This document shows, piece by piece, positions 9,287 to 19,233 of a stretch of DNA of 64,000 nt (its first letter is position 1; each line of letters starts with the position of its first letter). The stretch comes from Cyclobacteriaceae bacterium (lineage in GTDB: Bacteria; Bacteroidota; Bacteroidia; Cytophagales; Cyclobacteriaceae): assembly GCA_016787665.1 (NCBI GenBank), contig JAEUUC010000001.1, forward strand, positions 23,948 through 87,947, in the 5' to 3' direction. The notes beneath the pieces are model-generated. The model was not told the DNA's origin. It worked only from the letters and a program-made list of their open reading frames with translations, and searched no databases. A program made the position numbers and the translations under genes.

Positions 9287-12262
9287 GTGAGGAGATTTAT
9301 TTTTTGTTGCGTGGCCTTCATCGGGTGGTTGACTGCAAACGCCCAGGAGCAGTCGGCTGAAAACACCAACCCGCCCTCAATCAAGTGGTCCCAGGTCCGC
9401 ACTTCTCATTTCAAAATTCTTTATCCGGATGGCTTCGAGGCGCAGGCGCAACGCATGGCCAATACACTGGAACACATTTACGAGCCGGAGTCACGTTCAC
9501 TGGGCGCCCGACCCCGCAGATTTTCCGTGGTGCTTCAAAATCAATCGGCCTTATCGAATGGTTTTGTCAGCATGGCGCCCAAGCGATCTGAGTTTTATGC
9601 CATGCCTACACAGCGATACAATTTTCTGGGTACAAATGATTGGCTGGATCTGCTGGCTGTGCACGAGTTTCGGCATATGGTGCAGTTTCAGCGATCCTCA
9701 ACCGGCTTTAACAAGTTGGTGCATGTGGCGTTTGGGCCGGCCACGCTTAGTGCGATGGCGTTTGCGGGCGCCCCTCAATGGTTTTGGGAAGGTGATGCGG
9801 TGGCTGTAGAGACAGCCGTAACGCCCAGTGGCCGGGGCAACATCCCGAATTTTGACATGGTGTTTCGCACTAATTTGCTGGAGGGGCGCACATTTAATTA
9901 TCACAAACAGTATTTGCGATCGTACAAGCACAACATTCCCGACCACTATGTGTTGGGCTATCACCTGGTGAGCTACCTGCGTCAGCACACGAACCGGCCC
10001 GATGTTTGGGGCAACGTAGCGGGCCGCGCCTGGAACTGGTCATTTGTTCCGTTTACCTTCTCCAATGCGCTGCGCAAAGAGACCGGTTTGTTTGTAACTG
10101 ATCTTTATGAGGAAGCAGCGGACCACCTGCGGTTGCAATGGCAGGCGCAGTTGGATACCCTCACGTTGACGTCCTTTGAAACAATTCAAGCCAACGCAAA
10201 CCGGGCCTACACCGACTATCGTTTTCCTCAGGAGTTACCGGATGGCAGCGTGGTGGCACTCAAAAACGGGATCGGGGATATTGAGCAATATGTGCAGGTA
10301 AAAGAAGGTGTTGAAAAAGTGTTGCACACTCCGGGGTTTTTGAATGAATCGGATATGCTCTCCGTGGCGGACGGCAAGATCGCGTGGAATGAATATGGCT
10401 TTGATCCCCGCTGGCGGGCGCGCACGTATTCCGTGATCAAGGTTTACGACATCAACACCAGACGCACCGCCCGCATCACCGGTAAATCCCGATACGCGGG
10501 TGCTGCACTCTCACCCGATGGCAAGCAACTCGCCACCGTTGAGACTACTACGGGTTATCAAACGCGATTGGTTATTCTTTCGGTTGCTGACAGCGGCCGC
10601 GTGTTGAAGATATTTGAAAATGATTCCAATGCCTATTATTCCATGCCGCGGTTCAGTGCCGATGGTCAACACCTGGTTGTGCTGAAGACTACAGCCAGAG
10701 GCAGAACCATCACGCGCATCCGGATTGACAATGCCGAAGCCGTTGACCTGTTGCCGGTAGCTCACGAGAACATCGGCCACCCCGTGTTGTGGCAGGATTA
10801 CGTCTTGTTTAATGCGCCTCTCAATGGCATCGATAACATTTCCGCTGTTCGGCTGTCCACGGGTGAGCGGTTCCAGGTGACGGAAAGCCGGTACGGGGCC
10901 TACAGCCCCTGCGTGTCAGCTGACGGGCGCACGCTGTACTACAGCGACCAGACGAAGGACGGTCTTCGGATTGTTCGCACCGCCTTTGATCCGGCCACCT
11001 GGCGAAAATGGACTGGAAAGATTTATGCCCGTCCGTTTGCAGCTCAACTTCGCGAGCAGGAAGGTAATCCCAACCTCCTGGCCAACGTGCCGCAACAGGC
11101 CTTCGCCTCCAAACGGTACCGGCCGATTTCCGGAATCGTCAACCCGTATGCGTGGGGTGCTTACCTGAATACCAACCTGACAGGGGGTACGATCGGCATT
11201 ACCTCTCAGGACGTACTCAGCACCACCAAATTTTCGGCCGGGTATGACTATGACATTAATGAACAGGTCGGAGGATGGAACGTTACGGCCAGCCTTCAAC
11301 GCTGGTTCCCGATTCTCGATATCTCCGCTAGCTGGCGCGATCGCAGTCTGAATGAAGGAGATTTAACCTACTTGAAAATCGTTCCCGGAGATACGATTGT
11401 GGCCACTGAAAATCTGACGCTGAAGTGGAGGGAAAAGACGGTTGAGGCGGGTGTTCGTATTCCGCTGATTACTACATCATCTCGGTTCATCGGCAACGTG
11501 ACCCTGGCCAATTATGTGGGGTACACCCACACATCAGACTTAACCAATTCGATCACCGGCACCGGAAGGATAGTTACCCCGGCCCTGCCGGTTTACTTTA
11601 ACCGTAACATTACCGGCAATGGTGATTTGCTCTATAACCATTTTTTTGTGTCGGCCTATCGGATTCAGAAAACCAGCAGGCGAGACATTAACACGAAATG
11701 GGGGCAAGCGTTTACGTTGCACGGCTATGGAACTCCGTATGGCGGAGACTATTCGGGTAACCAGTTTTCGTTTTATACCACGTTGTTCTTCCCAGGCCTT
11801 TTTAAGCACCACTCGTTTTGGGGTTATTGGGGTTACCAAAAAACGGAGATTGATTTATTGTCGCGTACCCAGAGTACTCAGGAGTTTGCTGATAACAATA
11901 CCTACATTTTCCGCAACCAGGTGCCCCTGCCCCGGGGCGTAAGCGTGAACCGATGGGAACAATTCTACACCATGTCGGCCAACTACACGTTGCCGGTCTG
12001 GTACCCGGACATCGCCCTTGGCCCCGTACTCAATATCCAACGTTTTCGCCTCAACGGCTTTGTGGATTATGGGTTCGGCAGCCTGGCCCGACAGCAGGAT
12101 ACACTGAGCGAGAGCTACCTCTCGGCTGGCGTGGAAGCCAAGTTTGACATCAATGTCTTGCGCTTTTTGCCGCAGCTCGACATCGGCTTCCGGTACTCCT
12201 ATGGGTTCCAGCCTGTGGCGGTTAGCCGGTTCGAGTTCTTGCTGGGAACGATCAACTTCTGA
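9287..12262 (+). CDS. Exported propeller/outer-membrane-barrel protein with HExxH-type motif
   Basis: The GTG at 9287 is taken as start because the signal peptide (GTG-RRFIFCCVAFIGW..TANAQ) begins there. The 991-residue protein has an N-terminal peptidase-MA-like domain with His126-Glu127-x-x-His130 (HEFRHMVQF). A TolB/PD40-like beta-propeller follows (about residues 330-600), and then a C-terminal region of alternating beta strands ending RFEFLLGTINF, as in BamA/TamA-type barrels. I infer an outer-membrane protein with a periplasmic metalloprotease-like domain. A third zinc ligand is not certain, so activity is unproven. Confidence 0.75.
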   Translation: MRRFIFCCVAFIGWLTANAQEQSAENTNPPSIKWSQVRTSHFKILYPDGFEAQAQRMANTLEHIYEPESRSLGARPRRFSVVLQNQSALSNGFVSMAPKRSEFYAMPTQRYNFLGTNDWLDLLAVHEFRHMVQFQRSSTGFNKLVHVAFGPATLSAMAFAGAPQWFWEGDAVAVETAVTPSGRGNIPNFDMVFRTNLLEGRTFNYHKQYLRSYKHNIPDHYVLGYHLVSYLRQHTNRPDVWGNVAGRAWNWSFVPFTFSNALRKETGLFVTDLYEEAADHLRLQWQAQLDTLTLTSFETIQANANRAYTDYRFPQELPDGSVVALKNGIGDIEQYVQVKEGVEKVLHTPGFLNESDMLSVADGKIAWNEYGFDPRWRARTYSVIKVYDINTRRTARITGKSRYAGAALSPDGKQLATVETTTGYQTRLVILSVADSGRVLKIFENDSNAYYSMPRFSADGQHLVVLKTTARGRTITRIRIDNAEAVDLLPVAHENIGHPVLWQDYVLFNAPLNGIDNISAVRLSTGERFQVTESRYGAYSPCVSADGRTLYYSDQTKDGLRIVRTAFDPATWRKWTGKIYARPFAAQLREQEGNPNLLANVPQQAFASKRYRPISGIVNPYAWGAYLNTNLTGGTIGITSQDVLSTTKFSAGYDYDINEQVGGWNVTASLQRWFPILDISASWRDRSLNEGDLTYLKIVPGDTIVATENLTLKWREKTVEAGVRIPLITTSSRFIGNVTLANYVGYTHTSDLTNSITGTGRIVTPALPVYFNRNITGNGDLLYNHFFVSAYRIQKTSRRDINTKWGQAFTLHGYGTPYGGDYSGNQFSFYTTLFFPGLFKHHSFWGYWGYQKTEIDLLSRTQSTQEFADNNTYIFRNQVPLPRGVSVNRWEQFYTMSANYTLPVWYPDIALGPVLNIQRFRLNGFVDYGFGSLARQQDTLSESYLSAGVEAKFDINVLRFLPQLDIGFRYSYGFQPVAVSRFEFLLGTINF

Positions 12263-12266
12263 TCCC

Positions 12267-12296
12267 TTGTAAATCGGCCTTTTAGGCTTAATTTTG
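12267..12296 (+). promoter_or_regulatory. Bacteroidota primary-sigma promoter for the PDH E2 gene
   Basis: TTG at 12267-12269, a 19-base spacer, then TAATTTTG at 12289-12296, an exact fit to the TTG-N19-TAnnTTTG consensus. It lies 21 bases before the ATG at 12317. Confidence 0.7.
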
Positions 12297-12316
12297 GCCT
12301 CTTTCATACAACAATC

Positions 12317-13933
12317 ATGGCTGAAATTGTACGAATGCCCAAAATGAGCGACACCATGACCGAAGGTGTCATCGCGAAGTGGCACAAGAAGGTGGGCGAT
12401 GCGGTAAAGTCGGGCGAATTGATGGCCGAAATTGAGACCGACAAAGCCACCATGGACTACGAGAGTTACCACAGTGGAACGGTATTGTATTTGGGCGCGC
12501 AGGAGAAAGGAACGGTTCGCGTGAACGATGTGTTGGCCATTGTTGGAAAGCCGGGCGAGGATTTCAAAGGACTATTAAATGCTGCAGCATCCGGCACTAC
12601 CGGTGGTGAAGCACCTAAGCCGGAAGCAGCCAAAGCCGAAGCGGCCACTCCGGCCGGCCCGGCCATCGATACCAGTAAAATAAAGGCCGAGATTGTGCTC
12701 ATGCCCAAGATGAGCGATACCATGACGGAAGGCGTTATCGCAGCGTGGCACAAGAAAATTGGCGATGCCGTAAAATCAGGCGAACTGCTGGCCGAAGTGG
12801 AAACCGACAAGGCGACCATGGAATACGAGTCGTACAATACGGGCACGCTGTTGTATGTGGGAGCTGAAAAGGGGAAAGCCGTTAAAGTGAACGATGTGTT
12901 AGCCATTATCGGTGAAAAAGATGCCGACTGGAAAACCTTGCTTGCGGCTCACCAGCAAAAGAACTCAGCCGGAGCATCGGCACCCGTTGCCCCAGCGCCT
13001 GTACAAGCAGTCTCAGCACCGGCCCCTGCGCCCGCACCGGTAGCAGCGTCAGCACCAGCGGCTACGGCCAACGGCCGTGTTAAAGCATCACCACTGGCCA
13101 AACGTTTGGCGAAAGAAAAAGGCATTGATCTGAATCGCGTTACGGGGTCTGGCGACCATGGGCGCATCACCAAGCGCGATATCGAAAACTTCAAGCCGGG
13201 CGCTGCGGGTGCCGGCTATGTAGCGCCCCGCATTGTGGCGCAGGAAAGTTTTGAAGAAGTGCCTGTGTCGCAGATGCGCAAGACCATTGCACGCAGACTT
13301 TCAGAAAGTATGTTCACTGCTCCGCACTTCTACCTGACCATGGAAATCAACATGGACAAGGCGGTGGAGGTGCGCAAGAGCATCAATGAGGTAAGTCCGG
13401 TTAAGATTTCGTTTAATGATATTGTGTTGAAGGCGGTAGCGGCTGCGTTACGGCAGCATCCGGATGTGAACGTATCCTGGTTGGGTGAGAAAATCCGGAA
13501 GAATCATCACATTCACATTGGGGTGGCGGTGGCCGTTAAGGATGGCCTCGTGGTGCCGGTGGTGCGTTTTGCCGACAATAAATCACTGCCCCACATTGCC
13601 ACTGAGGTGAAAGAACTGGCACAGAAAGCGCAAGACAAAAAACTGCAGCCCAGCGATTGGGAGGGCAGCACGTTCACCATTTCCAACCTGGGGATGTTTG
13701 GCATCGAAGAATTCACCGCGATCATTAATCCTCCGGATGCCTGTATCCTGGCCGTTGGCGGAATTAAAGAAACACCGGTGGTGAAGAACGGGACTATTGT
13801 GCCCGGTAATGTGATGAAGGTGACGCTGTCGTGCGATCACCGCGCGGTAGATGGGGCCGTGGGTGCCGCATTCCTGAAAACGCTCAAGACGTTGCTGGAA
13901 GATCCGATTCGCTTCCTGGTTCAACTCTCCTGA
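12317..13933 (+). CDS. pdhC: Pyruvate dehydrogenase complex dihydrolipoyllysine acetyltransferase (E2)
   Basis: The 538-residue E2 core transfers the acetyl group from lipoamide to CoA. It has two tandem lipoyl domains with lipoyl-lysines at Lys43 and Lys165 (both in ETDKATM), joined by Ala/Pro-rich linkers. A peripheral-subunit-binding domain lies near residues 255-292 (ASPLAKRLAKEKGID). The C-terminal acyltransferase domain carries the catalytic SCDHRAVDG motif. Double lipoyl domains and the ETDKATM context indicate pyruvate rather than 2-oxoglutarate dehydrogenase. The E1 and E3 genes are not in the window. Expression should be housekeeping, from the promoter at 12267-12296. Confidence 0.95.
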   Translation: MAEIVRMPKMSDTMTEGVIAKWHKKVGDAVKSGELMAEIETDKATMDYESYHSGTVLYLGAQEKGTVRVNDVLAIVGKPGEDFKGLLNAAASGTTGGEAPKPEAAKAEAATPAGPAIDTSKIKAEIVLMPKMSDTMTEGVIAAWHKKIGDAVKSGELLAEVETDKATMEYESYNTGTLLYVGAEKGKAVKVNDVLAIIGEKDADWKTLLAAHQQKNSAGASAPVAPAPVQAVSAPAPAPAPVAASAPAATANGRVKASPLAKRLAKEKGIDLNRVTGSGDHGRITKRDIENFKPGAAGAGYVAPRIVAQESFEEVPVSQMRKTIARRLSESMFTAPHFYLTMEINMDKAVEVRKSINEVSPVKISFNDIVLKAVAAALRQHPDVNVSWLGEKIRKNHHIHIGVAVAVKDGLVVPVVRFADNKSLPHIATEVKELAQKAQDKKLQPSDWEGSTFTISNLGMFGIEEFTAIINPPDACILAVGGIKETPVVKNGTIVPGNVMKVTLSCDHRAVDGAVGAAFLKTLKTLLEDPIRFLVQLS

Positions 13934-13939
13934 TGTCTT

Positions 13940-14479
13940 GTGGCTGAACTGAAATCCACCACCGTATTGGCCGTGAAACACAACGGCATGGTGGCCATCG
14001 GGGCCGATGGCCAGGCGACCATGAACAATTACGTAGCGAAAAGCAACGTGAAGAAAATCCGTAAGCTGATGGACGGCAAAGTGGTGACGGGTTTTGCCGG
14101 CTCCACCGCTGATGCCTTTACGCTGCTCGACCGCTTTGATGAAAAACTCAATGCTTACGGTGGCAACATGAAGCGGGCAGCCATTGAATTGGCAAAGGAT
14201 TGGCGCACCGATCGGTATTTGCGAAGGCTCGAATCCATGTTAATCGCCATCAATAAGGAAGAGGTGTTGATCATCTCCGGCACAGGCGATGTGCTGGAGC
14301 CCGACCATGAAGTGGCGGCTATCGGTTCGGGTGCTATGTATGCCCAGTCGGCTGCGTTGGCATTGAAAAAGCACGCACCCCACCTGACGGCCGAAGACAT
14401 GGTGCGCGAAGCACTCCACATTGCGGCTGACATTTGCATCTACACCAACCACAATCTGGTGGTGGAAAAAATCGGTTAA
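13940..14479 (+). CDS. hslV: ATP-dependent protease subunit HslV
   Basis: This 179-residue protein is the proteasome-like subunit of HslUV. It starts at a GTG 6 bases after the E2 stop. The leader MAELKS precedes the catalytic N-terminal threonine in TTVLAV, so it must be trimmed to expose Thr. GADGQATM, GFAGSTADAFTLLDRFDEKL and AKDWRTDR are all diagnostic. HslU is not in the window. Its stop overlaps that of the convergent aminotransferase by 4 bases. The coupling to pdhC looks positional rather than functional. Confidence 0.95.
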   Translation: MAELKSTTVLAVKHNGMVAIGADGQATMNNYVAKSNVKKIRKLMDGKVVTGFAGSTADAFTLLDRFDEKLNAYGGNMKRAAIELAKDWRTDRYLRRLESMLIAINKEEVLIISGTGDVLEPDHEVAAIGSGAMYAQSAALALKKHAPHLTAEDMVREALHIAADICIYTNHNLVVEKIG

Positions 14480-15663
14480 TCCGTTTCGCGAATAGCCTGG
14501 AGAATCAGCCCGCAGGCTTCCTGAATTTCGGCAGTCGTAATGGTGAGTGGAGGGGCAATCCGGAAGCTATGCGGATGGGACAGGAACCAGTACGTAATCA
14601 CGCCCAATTCTTTTGCGCGCTGCACAATCCGGTTTACGCGGTCACCCGAGTCAAAATCAATGGCAAACAGCAACCCTTTTCGCCTGATTTCCCGAATGTC
14701 CGGGTGGCGCAGCAGGGATTCGATGAGCTGCCCTTTTTCTTCCACGTGGTCAATTCGTTTTTCTTCCTCCAGCGCACATAACGTGGCCCAGGCAGCGGCA
14801 GCACACACGGGGTTGCCACCGAAGGTGGTAATGTGCCCTAGCATGGGGTCGCGGGCGAGTAGTTGCATGCGTTCCTCGGAAGAAACAAACGTGCCGATCG
14901 GCAGTCCCCCGCCAAACGATTTGGCCAGTGTGAGGATATCCGGAACAATGTTGAAATGCTGAAAGGCAAACCACTTTCCGGTTCTGCCGAGGCCGCATTG
15001 AATTTCATCGAGAATCAGCAGCGCGCCAACCTCCGTGCATCGCTGGCGCAAGGCTTGCATGTAATCGTAGGAGGGAATACGCACACCGGCATCGCCCTGA
15101 ATGGTTTCGGCAATAACACAGGCGGTACGCGTGGTGATCAGGTCGAGTTGATCGGGCTCGTTAAAGTCCAGGAAGCGCACATCCGGCAGGAGCGGACGGA
15201 ACGCGGATTTCTTGACTTCATTGCCGGACACGCTCAGCGAACCATGCGTGCTGCCATGGTAGGATTTCCGAAACGAAATGATCTCCGTGCGGCCCGTGGC
15301 ACGCTTGGCCAGTTTCAAGGCCGCTTCATTCGCTTCGGTGCCGCTGTTGACCAGGTAACAACAATTCAGGGAGGCTGGCAACAGTGACGTGAGTTTTTGG
15401 GCGAGCCGATTTGAAGCCGATTGGATGTATTCGCCATACACCATCACGTGCAGGTGCTTGTTGAGTTGCTCCTGAATGGCCTGGATTACGCGCGGGTGCC
15501 GATGGCCCAGACTGCTCACGGCAATTCCACTAATCATGTCGATGTAGCGTTTGCCGTCAGGACTATATAGATAAATGCCCTCGGCCCGCTCTACTTTGAT
15601 GAGGAACGGATCGGGTGAGGTGGGGGCCAGCCGGTGAAGGAAAACGTCTTCGCTAAAGTCCAT
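14476..15663 (-). CDS. Class III PLP-dependent aminotransferase
   Basis: Start set at ATG 15663 (MDFSEDVFLHRL), giving 395 residues. The open frame continues to 15732, but that would include the upstream terminator hairpin. The fold-type I signatures are clear: SGTEANEAALKLA, the LILDEIQCGLGRTG segment with the PLP-ring Asp, and LAKSFGGGLPIG with the Schiff-base Lys. It resembles acetylornithine/ornithine or 4-aminobutyrate aminotransferases; the exact substrate cannot be assigned from this neighbourhood. Confidence 0.9.
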   Translation of the reverse strand: MDFSEDVFLHRLAPTSPDPFLIKVERAEGIYLYSPDGKRYIDMISGIAVSSLGHRHPRVIQAIQEQLNKHLHVMVYGEYIQSASNRLAQKLTSLLPASLNCCYLVNSGTEANEAALKLAKRATGRTEIISFRKSYHGSTHGSLSVSGNEVKKSAFRPLLPDVRFLDFNEPDQLDLITTRTACVIAETIQGDAGVRIPSYDYMQALRQRCTEVGALLILDEIQCGLGRTGKWFAFQHFNIVPDILTLAKSFGGGLPIGTFVSSEERMQLLARDPMLGHITTFGGNPVCAAAAWATLCALEEEKRIDHVEEKGQLIESLLRHPDIREIRRKGLLFAIDFDSGDRVNRIVQRAKELGVITYWFLSHPHSFRIAPPLTITTAEIQEACGLILQAIRETD

Positions 15664-15702
15664 CAAGTCAAAAGTAGGTGGGCAGGGCCATAAAATAAAG
15701 AA

Positions 15703-15720
15703 CCCCGCATTGCTGCGGGG
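15703..15720 (-). terminator. Intrinsic terminator between the 101-aa gene and the aminotransferase
   Basis: Hairpin with stem CCCCGC/GCGGGG and a 6-base loop. Read on the minus strand it is followed by a T-rich run (TTCTTTATTTTA). It sits 27 bases after the stop of the minus-strand gene 15747-16052 and so separates it from the aminotransferase. Confidence 0.8.
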
Positions 15721-15746
15721 CCCTTCTACCAAACACCTTATCTTAT

Positions 15747-16052
15747 TTACTCATTTTCGGTCGAAGCTACCGTCTCGTACTTGCGCACATAACCCGGAGG
15801 GTCTACTTCAGCCAAAGCCTTGTATTTGGGGGCTTTGGTTTTTACCTGGAAGCGGGCGATGAGGGGCTGACGGGGCATCTTATTCCGTTTGCGCGTCATG
15901 ATCTCACATTCGCGACCGGCCACGCGCAGTTGCTTCTTATACTTCACCTTGAAGTGCTTCTCTTTCGCCTTGAAGTAGCTTTGCGCCTGTGTGGAGGGAG
16001 CAGCCAGCATCATCATCAAGATCACGCCAATGGCGATGATCAGGTTGTGCAT
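15747..16052 (-). CDS. Small secreted basic protein, function unknown
   Basis: A 101-residue protein with a clear signal peptide (MHNLIIAIGVILMMMLAAPS, cut near TQAQ). The mature part is Lys/Arg-rich, and its KAKEKHFKVKYKKQLRVAG and ARFQVKTKAP stretches look beta-prone. No family recognised. It is followed by its own terminator, so it is a single-gene unit. Confidence 0.65.
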   Translation of the reverse strand: MHNLIIAIGVILMMMLAAPSTQAQSYFKAKEKHFKVKYKKQLRVAGRECEIMTRKRNKMPRQPLIARFQVKTKAPKYKALAEVDPPGYVRKYETVASTENE

Positions 16053-16388
16053 TTTTCGGTTGTTCGCTCTCGTCTCGATAACTCCCCCTTTTTTATGTTG
16101 TAAAGGTGCAGGGCACCGTCACGTTATTTTGTGCATTTCATAATTGGATACTACATCCGTATCAATATGTGTTCCGGAAGGGGGATGCCAGGGACCAAAG
16201 TCGTTCCAAACGCTAATAAGCTTTAAAATCTGGCCAAAAAGGGTATTTTTTTCGAAATGCATCCGTTTGCGCTGGAGCCCGAAAAGCCGGCCAAGTGCCA
16301 AATCGGGAGCGAAAAACTCTCAAAACGGGATAAAAAAAGGTGCTCCGGGGGGAGCACCTTACATGGCGGTTTTTTTGCAAAAGCGGGA
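16053..16388. other. Intergenic region with the gap terminator
   Basis: Between the 101-residue gene and GAPDH, both on the minus strand. I find the strong terminator at 16337-16360 and no credible gene; the frames that cross it are shadows without signal, family motifs or codon pattern. Confidence 0.6.
16337..16360 (-). terminator. Intrinsic terminator of the GAPDH gene
   Basis: Perfect 10-bp stem AAGGTGCTCC/GGAGCACCTT with a 4-base loop, followed on the minus strand by seven T. It lies 29 bases beyond the GAPDH stop. Confidence 0.9.
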
Positions 16389-17411
<1,023 letters not shown>

Positions 17412-17475
17412 TCAAAAATAGGGGTTAAAGCATGGAAAAAGCCCTGAAAAACGCCTTTTTTTTTAAGCACCGGGC

Positions 17476-17505
17476 TTGCAAATCGGGGTGAGGAATCTAT
17501 CTTTG
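17476..17505 (+). promoter_or_regulatory. Primary-sigma promoter of tRNA-Glu
   Basis: TTG at 17476-17478, exactly 19 bases, then TATCTTTG at 17498-17505, a perfect TTG-N19-TAnnTTTG match. It ends 14 bases before the tRNA. Confidence 0.8.
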
Positions 17506-17519
17506 CACCACTTTTTTAA

Positions 17520-17591
17520 GGCCCGTTCGTCTAGGGGTTAGGACATCAGATTTTCATTCTGGTAACAGGGGTTCGATTCCCCTACGGGCTA
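17520..17591 (+). tRNA. tRNA-Glu (anticodon UUC)
   Basis: A 72-base cloverleaf. The acceptor GGCCCGT pairs with ACGGGCT through one G-U. The anticodon stem TCAGA/TCTGG (one mismatch or wobble) encloses the loop TTTTCAT, giving anticodon TTC. The T arm is AGGGG-TTCGATT-CCCCT. The discriminator is A and CCA is not encoded. Confidence 0.95.
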
Positions 17592-17597
17592 CTACGG

Positions 17598-17619
17598 AGG
17601 CCGCTGTTTTCAGCGGCCT
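17598..17619 (+). terminator. Intrinsic terminator after tRNA-Glu
   Basis: Stem AGGCCGCTG/CAGCGGCCT with loop TTTT, followed by six to seven T. It starts 7 bases after the tRNA. Confidence 0.9.
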
Positions 17620-17747
17620 TTTTTTGTTTCCCGATCATGCCGCGGCCTGATTTGCCCCGGGCCAATTGCCCAATTTGGATTATCTTGAACCTCGGGATGC
17701 CTTCCTCTGCGAGACAATTCAACGCCTTCGAAAAATAAATCATCACG

Positions 17748-18623
17748 ATGAAGAGACTCATCATATTGTTATTGATCACCAGCTGGTCGTTTGGTTTGGT
17801 TGCCCAGGTGAAATCCACCGGGCTGCAGGGTTATCAGGCCAGCGGTCACGTTCATCACAATTCAGCGGAAGTCAAAAAAGTTGCGCGCTCACGCGGCACT
17901 TCGGTTTCCGTTGCTGGCAACCTGATCAAGCTGAAGGCGGTGCTGCTGGTTGGGCCCATCGAGTCGGACCGCGATGCCACTACACTGGAGTACATCAACA
18001 ACCTGAAGGCGGCCGCCAAAGTTCTTCGCGACAACAAAGTGGACGTGAAGGAATTTTACACGCCCAACAACAATTGGGAGGAAATCAAGAAGGCAGCAGC
18101 CGGTGCGCACTTTCTGATCTACAAGGGCCACGGAGTGTATGACGGATCGGAGCCGCCCAAATGGGTGGGTGGCTTTTGTCTCAAGGGCAGTTTTCCATCG
18201 CCTGATGAAGTACGGAGTGACCTGGCGCTGGCGGATAACTCGGTTATTCTGATTTCCGGATGCTTCACGGCCGGTAATGCCGGCTATGATATTGGAAAGA
18301 TTGACATCAACGAAGCCAAACGCAGGGTCGCCATGTACTCCGAGCCTTTCTTTAGCAACCGTTCGGCTGTGTATTATGCTAACTGGTACCCGGATGCGTT
18401 CGCCACGATGCTGCAAAATTTGTTTGCTGGGCAAACGTTTGGACAGGCGTACCGAAGCTATCCAAATGGAAACAACCCGGCCAAGATTTTGGACTTCCCG
18501 TATCCCCACCGCAGCGGACTGAAGATGTGCATCGGCAGTGAGGATTACAGCGGGCAAACGGCTTTTAACAATGCGTTTGTCGGTGATGAGGGTAAGACGC
18601 TGATGGATTTTTTTAAGAAGTAA
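17748..18623 (+). CDS. Stand-alone secreted caspase-fold (C14/CHAT-like) protein
   Basis: A 291-residue protein with a signal peptide (ending GLVAQ, residue 20). A roughly 40-residue linker holding S48-R49-G50 leads into the caspase-like core, which starts at LKAVLLVGPIESD. The catalytic pair is His128 in YKGHGVYDG and Cys172 in ISGCFTAGN. The core keeps the hydrophobic strand before each catalytic residue. No sensor domain is attached. It is the leftmost member of the caspase locus. The SRG tripeptide just ahead of the core matches motifs in its neighbours. Protease activity and substrate are inferred only. Confidence 0.78.
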   Translation: MKRLIILLLITSWSFGLVAQVKSTGLQGYQASGHVHHNSAEVKKVARSRGTSVSVAGNLIKLKAVLLVGPIESDRDATTLEYINNLKAAAKVLRDNKVDVKEFYTPNNNWEEIKKAAAGAHFLIYKGHGVYDGSEPPKWVGGFCLKGSFPSPDEVRSDLALADNSVILISGCFTAGNAGYDIGKIDINEAKRRVAMYSEPFFSNRSAVYYANWYPDAFATMLQNLFAGQTFGQAYRSYPNGNNPAKILDFPYPHRSGLKMCIGSEDYSGQTAFNNAFVGDEGKTLMDFFKK

Positions 18624-18706
18624 ATCTGGTATTACCGATTCATGCGGATTTGGAACCGAATCGACATGTTGTGGCTTAACACATTTTTTTGATCGAAACA
18701 ATTCTA

Positions 18707-19180
18707 TTATAGAGATCCGAACTTCTCTCTAATCCGTTTCCCTTTCACTTGACCGAGCTGGCAGAACTTGCATCCGCAAGGAGGCTTGCCGTTCGCGTGG
18801 GGTTGGTAGCGCCATCCGATGTTTTGCGGCAGATGTCGGATTTTTTCTATCTCCCCTGAGGTGATTTTCCGGTCGAGGATCAACTCATAACCCAGCGGGT
18901 CTTCGATCGACATGATTTCGCGGATGGCTTCACCCAGTTCGATGTGGCGGTGGGGTTCGTTGTAACGTCCGGCATAAACTTTTTCGGAGCTTTCCATTTT
19001 GAAGTAAACGCCTACAAAGGTTTTTCCTCCGAAACGTTTCAGTTCCCGCAGCCATTGATGCGACACATAAAAGTGGGGCAGCACCGGCATGCAAAACAAA
19101 CCGCGCCTTCCCATTTTCAAGCCGTTCTTTTTGATTTTGGCCGCGTGACGTTCGTCTGCTAAGTGAACCAGGGTGGGCAT
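18707..19180 (-). CDS. Hypothetical protein, possible ADP-ribosyltransferase-like fold
   Basis: A 157-residue protein without a signal peptide. The opening LVHLADERHAAKIKKNGL resembles the first strand-helix of KptA/DarT-like ADP-ribosyltransferase folds (His on the first strand, then a buried helix ending in a Gly-Leu turn). A conserved-looking VYFKM strand and GRYNEPH follow. The C-terminus has CGCKFC, which could bind a metal. These resemblances are weak and I do not claim a function. It lies 53 bases downstream of the WD40-caspase gene on the same strand, so it may be the last gene of that unit. Confidence 0.5.
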   Translation of the reverse strand: MPTLVHLADERHAAKIKKNGLKMGRRGLFCMPVLPHFYVSHQWLRELKRFGGKTFVGVYFKMESSEKVYAGRYNEPHRHIELGEAIREIMSIEDPLGYELILDRKITSGEIEKIRHLPQNIGWRYQPHANGKPPCGCKFCQLGQVKGKRIREKFGSL

Positions 19181-19233
19181 TCAGATTCGTTTCGATAAGC
19201 CAATGGTTACTATCACCTCAAGACGTTAATCAT

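Noticed and set aside
11855..12472. 205-residue minus-strand frame across the barrel gene end and the PDH E2 start
   Set aside because: It spans two clear plus-strand genes and their promoter.
16053..16388. Several overlapping short frames before GAPDH
   Set aside because: They cross a strong terminator and show no protein family features.
17889..18701. 270-residue frame antisense to the stand-alone caspase
   Set aside because: The plus-strand gene has a signal peptide and catalytic motifs; the minus frame has neither.
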